From the NCBI GenBank assembly GCA_001051155.2, contig JYIP02000004.1, forward strand, positions 4,396,383-4,460,382: DNA of 64,000 nucleotides, in the 5' to 3' direction. The translations under genes and the position numbers were made by a program. The notes below the pieces were generated by a model, which worked only from the letters and a program-made list of their open reading frames with translations, was not told the origin of the DNA and made no database searches. Shown piece after piece: positions 21,402 through 31,420 of this stretch. Each line of letters begins with the position of its first letter. The first letter of the stretch is position 1. This DNA comes from Chrysoporthe austroafricana. Lineage: Eukaryota; Ascomycota; Sordariomycetes; Diaporthales; Cryphonectriaceae.

Positions 21402-23567
21402 CTACTGCGCCTCGTATGCCGGGGGAGGGCCGTCCTCGCGGTCCTCCCAGAAAGCCGGGTTGCGGCGCTTCTCGTCGTACACCCGGCGGGCGATCTCGCC
21501 CGCCATCTTCTGGATCCACGCCTGCTCGAAGATGGCCGACGACGTCTCGGACGGCGGGCCCCTCCGCGGGCTGAACTCGAAAGGCGACTTGATGTCGGCC
21601 GGGGCCAGGACCTTCTCTGATGATGGTGGTGCCTCGGGGATGGGTTCCTTGTGCGCTGTCTTCTGGGTCTTCTTCTCCGAGGGCAGCGTCTGGGACACCT
21701 CCGTGTTGTACAGTTCCGCCTTCAAGGGAGGTCGGGCCAGGCCGTCCGCTGCAGGGACGCTGTCGAACCTCACCTTGGCGGGCGACAACGGCGCGTGGTC
21801 CTCGGGCTCCTCTAAGATAGTAGTAGTCATCAGAGGCTCGGACAGAGGCCCCTCGACCGACGCCGTCTCGGTGGCCGAGTCGCTCGCCTCGCTGACGGGC
21901 GCGCTCTCGGCCGCCGCGCCCTCGGTCTGCCTGTGCCGGAGGTTCACGACGCGCGTCTTCTTCTTGCGGCCGGCGGTGGACCTCGCGTGCCGTCCGGACC
22001 CGAGGGATAAGCCCGTCGCGGCCGAGTTCAGGTTGACCATGGAGGACCGCGACGGCATGTAGCCCTGGTCCAGGCTGCTCGTGTCCGAGAACGTGTAGGT
22101 CGTCGAGTTGGCCTGGAACGAGTGGGCCTTGGTCAGGCTGGGCGTGGCGAGCGGCGGGCTCGCGAGGTCCGCCTTCTCCTGCGAGCCGGCCCAGGCGCGG
22201 AAGACGACGTCGCGCAGGGACGGGGTGAAGAGGGACATGGTGCGGTTGCAGTCGCTCAGGGACGCCAGGCGGGTGAGGTTTTTCTGGGAGAAGAGCGTCT
22301 GCAGCTCCGGGCCCCCGTCCAGAGACAGGCTCGAGATCTCGCTGGGGTCCAGCAGGTTGCCGTTTGCATCGACCGCGTCCTGAGGCGGGCTGGCGAAGGG
22401 GTCGACGGCGGGCTCGCTGGTCTCGGGCGCGTCCTCCTCTTCCCTCGGCATCTGGTCGGGGCACCAGAGGCGCAGCGACAGGCGGTGGATGATGGCGGGC
22501 AGCTCGTCCATCATCAGGTCCCGGAGCTTGCCCTCGATAGTCTTCTGGAGGTAGTCTCTGACGAACTGGATGGAGTCGAAGGTCGAGGAGACCTTGAGCG
22601 ACTCGAGCGGGTCATTGCGGAAGACGATGGTGAGGCCCTTCTGCCGCGAGAAGACGACGATGATGAAGGCGGACAGCTTGATGTCGGACAGGGTCAGCGA
22701 CAGGGGGATCGTGAGCCCCGACGAGGCGGCCAGAGGCTGTGGGGACGTGAAGTCCGGCTTCGAGTGCAGGTACGTGTTCAGGGGATTCGCCTGTGTTCCT
22801 TGATATATTAGCCCATGATATAGCAACGTGCCGGGATGGGACTGCAGAACGCAACGCGCATCCCTGCCCAGTCATCTCGCCCCGTTCATGCAACCCGCGT
22901 GGGTCCGAGGGCGTCTCTGGGCCAGGAGAAAAGAGGCATCGGGAACCAGCTCGGGGGCGGCAGCAGCGCGTAGGGGCCGGTTGCATAGAGAAGCCCGCAC
23001 ACCGCTGCTGCGGCCGCGCGCGAGAAGCTGGAGGCCTGGAACCGGCGGTCTCCTCGATGCTGTCGCAGCAGCCCCGGGGTGCGCCTCTTCCCCCCCCCCC
23101 CCCCCCACAAACGGCTGCCCGCCACCCACACTCATGGTACCGGTAGTAGTAGAGATATGGCAGAGCCGGCACTCGCCGGATGCGTTTGCGCGACCATGTA
23201 TCCCGTTGAGGGCCGAGAGCGAACCGCCGCGGGCCCGGCGGGTGCTGCCGGGGAAAAAGATTGCCACCGGAGATAAAACTGGCAGGCATATCACACGTAC
23301 CTGGACTCTTGTGCGCAGGGTCAGGAAGGCGTCGCCGCGGTAGCACATCTTGAAGATGCCGCGGAAGCGGTCCTCGGCCAGGTCGCCGATCTCGAGGATC
23401 TCCAGGTCGGGCGGGACGGAGCCGAGGTTGAGCTCGGTGACGAGGATGTCGTCGACGATGATGGGGGGCTTCGGGGACTTGTTGAGGGCGGTGGTGAGCA
23501 GGTCGCGGGCGCGCTGGTAGAAGTCCTCGTCGGCCGCGAGGGGCGACCAGTTGAAGTTGAAGGCCAT
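21402..23567 (-). CDS. mdm34: ERMES complex subunit MDM34
   Basis: Two exons on the minus strand, 23567-23301 and 22790-21402 (551 aa), separated by a 510-nt intron. MDM34 is an outer mitochondrial membrane-associated SMP-domain protein of the ER-mitochondria encounter structure, which tethers the organelles and moves phospholipids. The N-terminus is diagnostic: [10 protein letters not shown], then [50 protein letters not shown] and, after the intron, the SMP-domain continuation ([56 protein letters not shown]). The C-terminal half is Ser/Thr-rich and disordered with a basic stretch ([18 protein letters not shown]), and ends [15 protein letters not shown]. The phase-0 junction [11 protein letters not shown] restores the family sequence. 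Confidence 0.94.
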
Positions 23568-23805
23568 CGCGCGGGCGTGTGTCTAGGAGGACGCGGTGTG
23601 TCTCGTCATCGCAGCCGGCGAGGCCAGTGTGCTCTCTCTCGGCGGTGGTGAGGGTGGTGATGATGATGATGCGCCGGGTGGGTTCGGGAAGACAGGCGTG
23701 CCCGATAGCGCGTGGGAGCGGCGGTCGACAATTGACGATGTCTGGAGGAGAGGTTGGTTGGTCGGTCTGCTTGCAGGTGTGGAGGGTGCAGGTGTAGGCA
23801 CGTAG

Positions 23806-23807
23806 GT

Positions 23808-23838
<31 letters not shown>

Positions 23839-23841
23839 TAG
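23806..23841. repeat. (GGCA)n tetranucleotide repeat
   Basis: About seven GGCA units flanked by AGGTA units, about 240 bp upstream of MDM34. It resembles the repeat upstream of haspin. Confidence 0.9.
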
Positions 23842-24096
23842 GTTAAAGAGGGCAGCAGGAGGAGTGAGTTGAAGACGGGCTTTGCCGGGCACCAGCGGAT
23901 GACGAAAATTGCGAGAGCGCGGGCGCGCGGGCGGATCACAGAAAAAAAAGAGCTCCTCTCTCTCGTCGCTCCAAAATTTGAATCTGACTGGACGAGGGAA
24001 AACCCGCACCGCCGTCAGCCTCTGGGGTCGAGTCGGGGGTGTTGGTGTGGAGCTGGATGGGGAACCTTTTGCCTCATCCTCCTCCCCAGGGGCCTG

Positions 24097-24128
24097 TTTG
24101 CTGGTTTGCTGGTTTGCTGGTTTGCTGG
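24097..24128. repeat. 4 x 8-bp tandem repeat TTTGCTGG
   Basis: Four exact adjacent 8-bp units in the intergenic region. Confidence 0.85.
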
Positions 24129-24219
24129 TGCTGCTGGTGGTGCTGCGAATTCCAGGGCCGCTGGGAGGGCTGGCAGCAGGCAGGGCGCACGTTACATGCT
24201 ACCTACTACGGTATGGCGC

Positions 24220-24256
24220 GGTGGGTGCGCGGTGGGTGCGCGGTGGGTGCGCGGTG
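24220..24256. repeat. Tandem 11-bp repeat GGTGGGTGCGC
   Basis: Three units plus a partial fourth in the intergenic region. Confidence 0.85.
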
Positions 24257-26626
24257 GCCAGTAACAACAGGGTGGGGAAGCGGAGAGAGTATTTTTGTTT
24301 ATATTTTCCCTTTATTTGTTTTTTTCTTTCTTTTTTTTTTTCTTTTTTCCCCCCTTCCCTCCCCCGTTCTCCTCCTTCTTCCAGTACCGTAGCGCGTGTT
24401 TTTTTTTTTCTTTTTTTTTTTTCTTCCTGCCCACGCGGGACCCGTGGCGGGCTAGCAGGTGCCCTGTGCAAGCCCCGTGCCACAGCAGGGTGACCCTGGC
24501 TGGCGCACCCCCCCCCTTCCCCAAACAAGGCCTGCAGCGAATAATACTCAGTACCAAAGGAAGGCAATCCGTTCCAGATCTGTAGGCGAGGGAGGGCCTG
24601 ACAGATGCCCGCATGCCCAGTCACCCAGTACCCAGTCCGTATAGCGCATATATAAGAGGGCCTGCCCAAAGGGGCAGTACCAGGGGAGGAGGCCGGGAAA
24701 AAAGGGAAAAGGGAAAAGGAGGAAGAGGAGCAACATAACACACCACCTCTGCTCCGCGCAAGTATGTCATTTGTGGGTTGCTAGAGGTACCGGAGGAATG
24801 GGTCATCTGGGCAAACGCGGGGAGACGCGGAGAGGGTGGTGTGACATCAGGGCGAGCACGGGCGGAGGAAGGGCCAGAAGCCGAACCTTGGCCAGAAGCC
24901 GCGCGCCGGAGACTTTTCGTCGGGGGGGGGGGGAGATAATAACCTTCGACCCTTCACCGTGTTGGGCCTGGCCTGACCTGACAGCCCGCCATCAGTCCAC
25001 CTTGGTTGGGGGCACTGGCCGCGCTCGAGGCAGACAGACGGGTGAGGTGACTGCGCGCCGGCCGTCACGCGATGCGCATTCCTCCAGGAGCGGGCGAGCT
25101 GCCATCCCATCAGCCGTCCCATCTGCCCTCCTCTCCTCTGGGTCGAGATCTCTCGAGCAGGTGGCTGAGGACGGGCAGAGCCGGGACAGCAGGGCCACAG
25201 CGTGCGTGCTCACTGCTATAGTACTATGATAAGTACTAAGGTATGTATGCACTATGTAACTGCTTAATGGCATCTCTGCTGGGTACGCCCCCAGCTGGCT
25301 GCGGGGTCTGCCCATACGAACCCACTGGTGCCACTGTACATGCGCTATGGCGCTACATCCTGTGTACTGGGTTGTGTGTGCATAGCGGCCACCACAGGGG
25401 CCAGCAGGCCTGACGGTCCAGGACACCTGCTGCTGTGCTGGAGCTGGGTGCTGCTGGTGCTGCTGGTGCTGCTGCCGCAGGGCCATCAACAGCGCACGCG
25501 CAGCACACGCGCAGCACGAGCACGCGCCACGCGCACACGCCTGCATCCATTGGGCCGGAACCGTTCCAGCAGCAGCAGGGCACGCTGGGCTGGGCTGGCC
25601 GTCCCGGCTCGTCTCCCCGTTCCATCTAAGACAGGCCCCCAGCCCACCCAGCCCTGTAAATCTGCAGCCCACCCACACGCGCCATACCCGATCCGGGCTC
25701 GAGGGGGCCCCTTCGACGACAAAGGCGCTGTCGCGATGCCAACTGCTGAGCAGCACCGCGCGAAACAGGACACCGTCCGTCTGCCCTGCACACACACACA
25801 CACCAAGCTGGCGAGGTCCTGACTGACCCCTCGTGCCCCTCCTAGCGCGCAAAAGTGTGTTCTCTTCTTCTAACCCCCCCCCCAGAGCGGCCATGGGCGG
25901 GCGCGGCATCGGGTAAGCGTCGCACTCGTTCTGATTCAGCTGGTCCAGGCGGGCAACGCTCGCGCCCGGGTCTGGCAGCGCTCGGATGCTTCCCACTCGC
26001 CGCCGCTCGTACGCTCGCGCGCCCACTAAACCAGACCAACCTTACGAGACCCGGTTTCTTGTCTGGTCCACGGCGCCGGCGCCGGCCGCTGCTGCTTGCT
26101 GCTGCTGCTGCTAAACATAGCCAGCCCAGCCCAGGCTTGGACACAGCACGGCAGTCCCGCCCCGGCAAAACCGCCTGACACTAACTAACTAGACACAAAT
26201 CATGTGCGCGGCTCGTACAAGTCCGAGTCCCAAGTCCAAGTCCAGTCCGTCGCGCCCTTCTGGAACTTCCCCCCAAGCCAGCCCGCCCGCCAGCCGCCGT
26301 GTGTCGTCTGGTCTCCTCCTCCCAACCCGCCTCGCCAGCCACGGAACCGACGCACCACAGCAGCACAGCCTGTCTGTCGCCGGACCTGCACCTCGGGCGC
26401 CCTTCTGCCGACGTCGTCCAGGGCGCCAGACCCCGATCCTTGGTGTGCCGGAGGCGAGACGTCCTGCCGGTAGCTGCGTCGATCATCCGTCCCGGCACCG
26501 CGTCCAGATACAGGCAGGCGTCGATGGTCAGCTAGGAGCGCCAGGGGAGCGTTCACGGTCTGGGGGAGCAGGCACAGGACACAGCCAGGAGGCAAAGCCG
26601 GCAGCGAGAGAGAGAAAAAGAGAAAG

Positions 26627-27816
26627 ATGTCGGCCGCCGAAGACACAGGAACCTTGGAGGTCGTGCCCGCGTCCGCCATCTGCAAGTTCGTCGGCGAGGG
26701 CCGCGCCAATGTCGTCTTCACCATCACCGGCGTGGACAACTACCCTAACCTGCGAGGTATACCACCCACCCACCCTTTCCGACCTCCCCCCCTGTCCGGG
26801 CCGATCTCTTCCCCCGCTGAAACCACCCACCGCCAGGCCAGCTCCTCCGCGTGCCCAAGCACAACTACAAGGCCCTGCCCTACGCCGACCTCCAGCGGTA
26901 CTGGCAGACCACCGTCGCGCCCCTGTTCGGGCCCCACGAGCTCGTCCAGCAGCGCCTCGTGCGGCTGCCGAGCGACCCCGGCTTCTTCAGGGCCCTCAAC
27001 GACCAGCTGCGCCGGCTCGACGAGACCGGCGCCCGCCGCCGCGACTTCGCCCACCACGCCGTCAGCGAGGACGTGCGGCTCGGCATGCTGGTCGAGGACA
27101 TGCGGGCCGGGGCTGCGGGGGCGGGGGCCGCCGGCGCCGCCGCCGCGGCAACCATGCACGAGATCAAGCCCAAGTGGCTGGCCCAGTCGCCCCGCGCCCC
27201 GGCCGACGCCGAGCAGTGCCGCAACTGCGCCCGCGAGGTGTGGCGCAACATGCAGGACCAGACCGCCAACCCGGTCTTCTGCCCGCTCAACCTCGTCAAG
27301 CCCGCCGACTTCCCCGACGACCCCGCCGTGCCCGCCGCCGTCGCCGCCGCCCTGCGCCGCTGCTACGCCATGCCCGAGGCCGAGGCCGCCAACCTGGCCC
27401 GCTGGCTGCGCACGTGCGCCCTCTTCCGCCGCCTGCGCCGCCTGCAGTGGGAGAACGACCACGGCGCCCACGCCCACGCTGCTGGCGCCGGCACCGGCGC
27501 CGACGCCGCTGGCGCCGATGCTGACGCCGGCTACGCCCTCGCCATGACCCTGCGCGACTGCAGCCTCTTCGTCCGCGTGCCCCGCCGGCCCGGCGCCCCG
27601 CCCGCCGAGGTCGTCGCCAAGCTGGGCGACACGGACATGAAGAACGCCGCCGCCAAGAAGGACTACTGGGCCGGCATGGAGCGGGAGTTCCGTGCCAGCG
27701 GCGTGTACTGGAACAGGAACCGGCTGTCCATGGCCCTCACTGACTGCCAGCTCCCCTTCTACAGGGCAAGACAGGACCTGTCGGAGGAGCTGCGGCGGTA
27801 CTACGTGGGCGCCTGA
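26627..27816 (+). CDS. ipk1: Inositol-pentakisphosphate 2-kinase
   Basis: Two exons, 26627-26756 and 26837-27816 (369 aa). The split codon G|GC gives NLRGQLLRVPK. The enzyme phosphorylates the 2-position of inositol pentakisphosphate to make phytate (InsP6), which acts in mRNA export and phosphate signalling. Family features are the nucleotide-binding GEGRANVVF (about residues 24-32), the central EIKPKWL motif, the Zn-binding-like CRNCAREVW, NPVFCPLNL and the C-terminal MALTDCQLPFY. An Ala/Gly-rich stretch before EIKPK and a His/Ala/Gly-rich insertion before MTLRDCSLFVRV are low-complexity insertions, probably surface loops. Length fits fungal IPK1. The gene converges on SYF2. Confidence 0.92.
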
Positions 27817-28168
27817 GCCTACCGGGGGCGGTAATTAATTCGTTGGGCGCGAGAGGTGGCAGGCGGGTTGTATTATCCAATATTCTGACTGGCTCCAGTC
27901 CGGTCGAGCTTCACGCGCGCTGTTTTGTCTTTTGATAATGCATCTAGAGCCTTGCACCCTGCAGCCTGCCTCATGGAAACCCTCGGCCTGATGCGATCGG
28001 GCGATAGGGGGTATTTCAGTAATTTCTCTGTTATCGAATTGGGAGCCCCTCCCCCCAAAAAGAAAAACCTTTTTGATCAGTGAACCTTTCTGCCAACTCC
28101 GATTTGGATGACGCTGAAGACAAAACGATGCATAATGCGAACTCCCACCCAGCCCCAGGACCCCTTCC
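27817..28168. other. Convergent intergenic region, IPK1 / SYF2
   Basis: About 350 bp holding two 3' UTRs. No gene or repeat is seen. Confidence 0.5.
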
Positions 28169-29309
28169 TCAGATCATCGTCCCGCGCTCGAAACTGTCCC
28201 TGATCTCCGCCGTGTACTTGTTGTAGAAGCGCGCCAGCTTCTGGTTGAACTGTTCTGCAGTGGAGAGTCAGCACGCAATACAAAGAAAAGAAAAGAACCA
28301 ACAGATCCTTATACGTACTGTTCTTGTCGTTGATGTACGTCACGTCCGCGTCGTCGCCGTTCTTAGCGGCCCGCTCCCGTCTCTTCTTGGCCGCGACCTC
28401 CTCGGCCTTGCGCATCTCGCCCACCAGCCGGTCGACGGCCTTCTTGTCGGGCTTGCCGCCCGCGAAGCTGGAGATGACGTCGCTGGCGCGCCCGCCGCCG
28501 GCCCCGTAGAACGTCCCGTCGCGGTCGACGGCGACCATCTCGCCGTCCTCCGTCTCGACGATCTCCAGCGTGCCGCGGCGCGCCGCCTCCTCGACCGCGC
28601 GCACCTTGTCGGCCGTGTATCGCTCGAGGTCCGGCGCGCCCAGCGCGCGCACCTGCCGGTCGTAGACCTTGCCGGCCTCGCGGCGGTAGTCGCTGAAGGC
28701 GTTGTCGTCGCGCCGCGCCGCGCGCTCCGCCGTCCGCTCGTCCCACCGCGCCGACTCGTCCGCCGTCCAGTCCCACGCCCGCTTGCGCTCGAAGTCGCCC
28801 CCGGCGTCCTCCACGTCCGCCCGCAGCAGCTTGTGCGCCGCCACCGCCGACCGCCGCTGCACCCCCGCCAGCTGCGCCGGGTCGTTCGCCAGCCGGTGCG
28901 CCTCCGTCTGCGCCGCCGTCAGGTTCGACGCCGACGACGTCTTGGCGCGCGTCTGCAGGGCCCGGAAGCGCGCCATGCGGTCCGCGAGGGTGGTGCTCGG
29001 CGCCGGCGGCGGGGTGGGCCCCTTGGTGGTCTCCGTCGTGGTGGTCGTGGTGGTAGTGGCGGTGGGCTCGGGGTCTCTTGCTGCCGGTGCCGGCTCTGGT
29101 TCTGGTGTGGAGACTGCGGCGGGATCTGGGGTTATTGTCGTGGGCTTTTCTTCTTCTGCGGCCTGGGGTGCGGGCTGGGCTTCCTCAGCGGGCTCTGGTT
29201 GTGGTTCTGTCTCGGCCGGCGGTGGTGATGAGGCCGTTGCCGTCACGACGTGGTCTTTCTTCTTGCCGCCTGCCTTGGCGGCGGTCTTCCTCTTCTTTGC
29301 CGGGGGCAT
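28169..29309 (-). CDS. syf2: Pre-mRNA-splicing factor SYF2
   Basis: Two exons on the minus strand, 29309-28319 and 28254-28169 (358 aa). The junction A|AA gives the family ending INDKNKQFNQKLARFYNKYTAEI...FERGTMI. SYF2 belongs to the NineTeen complex (Prp19-associated) of the catalytic spliceosome. The N-terminus has a basic stretch (PAKKRKTAAKAGGKKK), a likely nuclear signal, followed by a long Pro/Glu/Thr-rich disordered region. The conserved region begins at DRMARFRALQTRAK, continues with ERKRAWDWTADESARWDER, KVYDRQVRALG and the central VEEAARRGTLEI, and runs to the C-terminus. The N-terminal disorder is long but otherwise ordinary. Confidence 0.93.
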
Positions 29310-29749
29310 GTTGGAGTGTGGATGGCAAACTCTGTGGATACGGTTCTGTCGGTTTTGTCGACGTTGCGGGCGAGGAGGCTTTGCAAGATGGCGATGGGAG
29401 TGGGATGAAGTATCGGGCGGCGTTGGTCTGAGGCGTCAGGGCGTGTTGAAATCGGGGAGTATTTCATGGTTATGTAAGCATACGCGAGGTACAAAGTACC
29501 TGGCCTGCATCCCTGTCGCTGTCACACGCGACTCCAACTGGCGAGAGGAGAATGCCATGCATATTCAAGGATTTCGACTGCAACTCAACCGGTCGACCTC
29601 TTCACAGTCGCAGGAACGCCCTGGCAGCGAGCATTCGTCTTCCCCGATGCCTCTGCCACTCACGATGCTATTTGGAATGACTCCCTCGACCTCCAAGGCC
29701 CACTGCTCATGAGTCGTACTGAGGGGACCCACAGAACCGCGGGAGAGAG
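29310..29749. other. Divergent promoter, SYF2 / mitochondrial-type gene
   Basis: About 440 bp between two divergent starts. No gene, tRNA or notable repeat is visible. Confidence 0.5.
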
Positions 29750-31420
29750 ATGCGACGGCTCGCAGGGCCCACCGGCCTCTGCCAGAGACTCGCCCTACAG
29801 CAGAGAGGCCCGTGGCGTCTACAGAAGCGGTGCTATCTGGGCAATAGCCCACAGGGTGCCGTCATCTCAGAAGGGAAGGGCCCACTGAAGAAGAGCTTCC
29901 CGACCTTTGAGCTGCCGGATCTCGTGCTGGACCTCGACGCCGAGGACAGCCCTCACGTGCGCCCATTCGACGAGCAGAAGGATGGCCGGCTGCAGCGATC
30001 CCGGTGGGGTTACGATCCTGCCGTTGACGAGGCCATTGAGTATTCAAGGACGATGACGAGAGAGTCTAAGAAAGACCTCCATATGCTGCACGTCGTAGCG
30101 GCAAGTCCCCGGAAAGCGCTGCGCAAAGTGCATATATCGGACCATGAGGTTATGACCGTTGCTCTCCTCGGCGGCTCCAACGTCTACGACGTCTTGCAAG
30201 ACGACAGCAAGGCGGCATTGTTCCGGGCCCTTCGTGAATATGGAGTTCCGACCGTTATTCTCAAGCGAGACACTAACACCGTGATGCCGTTCATGCTTCA
30301 TCGACAAAAACACGCCCTTGCCGCCTTGAAGGACCTACCACTAGGCAATGAGGGGAACACCGACGTCCAGACTGTTCTTTTTGAGAGGGAACTCAAGAAA
30401 TGCCACAATTTTCAAAGTGTCAAGAAGTTATGTACCCTCATCGACAGCCCTACGGCCGGCTTCGCGTACAACGTCGACCTCCTCGATCTCGTGCGCGACC
30501 GCTTGCTGGGGATCGTGCAAGCCTCTCATAAGGACTCAGCTCTAGACGACTGCCTGAAATTTGTGAACAACCTGACCATCAGAAGCCTTACCACCAACAA
30601 GCCACTCGCCCGCTCCATGGCGCTCTTCGGCCTGCAGCTGTCGTGCGTCCTCGGCCTGCTGTCCTGCATCCTGCAGTACGTCCAGATCTGCCTGTCCCTG
30701 GGCCTCATCACGCAGCCCATCGAGGGCGTCGCCAAGACATGCTCCGAAGCCGCCCAGGCGGTCCTGGCCGCGCTGGAGCGCGGCGACGGCAGTGCGCGGG
30801 GCACCCGCCCGCAGATCTTCACCATGCTGACGGGCTGGGGCCCCGGCGGCTCGCAGCAGTCGCAGCCGTCCCTCCTCTGCGGCCAGCCGAGGCCTGGGGA
30901 CTTCGAGCTGCGCGTGCGCCTGCTGGGCGAGCTGGGCGCCCTGCGCCTGCTGTGGCACTACTACCGCGGGCAGGAAGACGACGACGTGTTCGTGGGGGCG
31001 TTCCTGCGCTGCGCGCAGCTGCTGGGCCGCGTCAAGGGCGACGGCGTCGGCCTGGACCTCACGACCTCGGCCGGCGTCCTCGATGAGGACGCCGTAATCG
31101 ACGCGGAGCTCGTCAATGCTATGGAGGCATCCTACGTCGCCCGAGGCCGGAGGCTCCCGACGCCGTCGTCTGCGGGCTTGGAAGGGAGCATCTCGAAGGA
31201 CGAGATCGTGGCCGCCCTCAACCAATTTGACATTGCAGACGCGATGAAGCATTTCAGGAGCCTCATCGATCGGGCCACGGCTGTGGGTGTTCCCACAGAT
31301 AAGCCAGTGCAGGAGGAAACATTCTTAGCGGATGATTCGGCGGAGGCTGTAGCAGGAGATGGGGACCCTACTCACGAGGGGGTTGGGTCCTCGGATGACC
31401 AGATAGATCACCCGAGGTAG
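29750..31420 (+). CDS. Unrecognised protein with mitochondrial-type presequence
   Basis: Single exon of 556 aa. The first 35 residues are Arg-, Leu- and Gln-rich with no acidic residue (MRRLAGPTGLCQRLALQQRG...LQKRCYLG), typical of a mitochondrial presequence. The body is mostly helical. Possible landmarks are FPTFELPDLVLDLDAED, EAIEYSRTM, LLGGSNVYDVLQDDSKAA, a hydrophobic pair of helices near LQLSCVLGLLSCILQYVQICLSLG, and HYYRGQEDDDVFVGAFLRC. The C-terminus is acidic. I do not recognise a family. The helical pattern would suit a lineage-specific mitochondrial RNA-metabolism or respiratory assembly factor, but this is a guess. Codon bias shifts inside the gene: modest GC3 up to about 30600, very high GC3 at about 30610-31110, then modest again. 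Confidence 0.7.
   Translation: MRRLAGPTGLCQRLALQQRGPWRLQKRCYLGNSPQGAVISEGKGPLKKSFPTFELPDLVLDLDAEDSPHVRPFDEQKDGRLQRSRWGYDPAVDEAIEYSRTMTRESKKDLHMLHVVAASPRKALRKVHISDHEVMTVALLGGSNVYDVLQDDSKAALFRALREYGVPTVILKRDTNTVMPFMLHRQKHALAALKDLPLGNEGNTDVQTVLFERELKKCHNFQSVKKLCTLIDSPTAGFAYNVDLLDLVRDRLLGIVQASHKDSALDDCLKFVNNLTIRSLTTNKPLARSMALFGLQLSCVLGLLSCILQYVQICLSLGLITQPIEGVAKTCSEAAQAVLAALERGDGSARGTRPQIFTMLTGWGPGGSQQSQPSLLCGQPRPGDFELRVRLLGELGALRLLWHYYRGQEDDDVFVGAFLRCAQLLGRVKGDGVGLDLTTSAGVLDEDAVIDAELVNAMEASYVARGRRLPTPSSAGLEGSISKDEIVAALNQFDIADAMKHFRSLIDRATAVGVPTDKPVQEETFLADDSAEAVAGDGDPTHEGVGSSDDQIDHPR

Larger units (their letters stand above)
23568..26626. other. Long divergent intergenic region, MDM34 / IPK1
   Basis: About 3.1 kb, rich in simple repeats and homopolymers: (GGCA)n at 23806-23841, 8-bp TTTGCTGG repeats at 24097-24128, 11-bp GGTGGGTGCGC repeats at 24220-24256, T-rich runs at 24310-24420, CTGGTGCTG repeats near 25445-25475 and (CA)n near 25790-25802. 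Long ORFs occur on both strands but shift among low-complexity frames and show no family. It is probably the promoter and leaders of both flanking genes. Confidence 0.55.

Noticed and set aside
22612..24009. 465-codon minus-strand ORF across the MDM34 first exon and intron
   Set aside because: It overlaps MDM34 exon 1 in another frame and crosses the intron; Arg/Pro-rich shadow composition.
24992..26026. 344-codon minus-strand ORF between MDM34 and IPK1
   Set aside because: Runs through simple repeats, opens on low-complexity sequence and shows no conserved motif.
26202..27524. 440-codon plus-strand ORF overlapping IPK1
   Set aside because: Off-frame shadow of IPK1 exon 2; the IPK1 motifs are all in the other frame.
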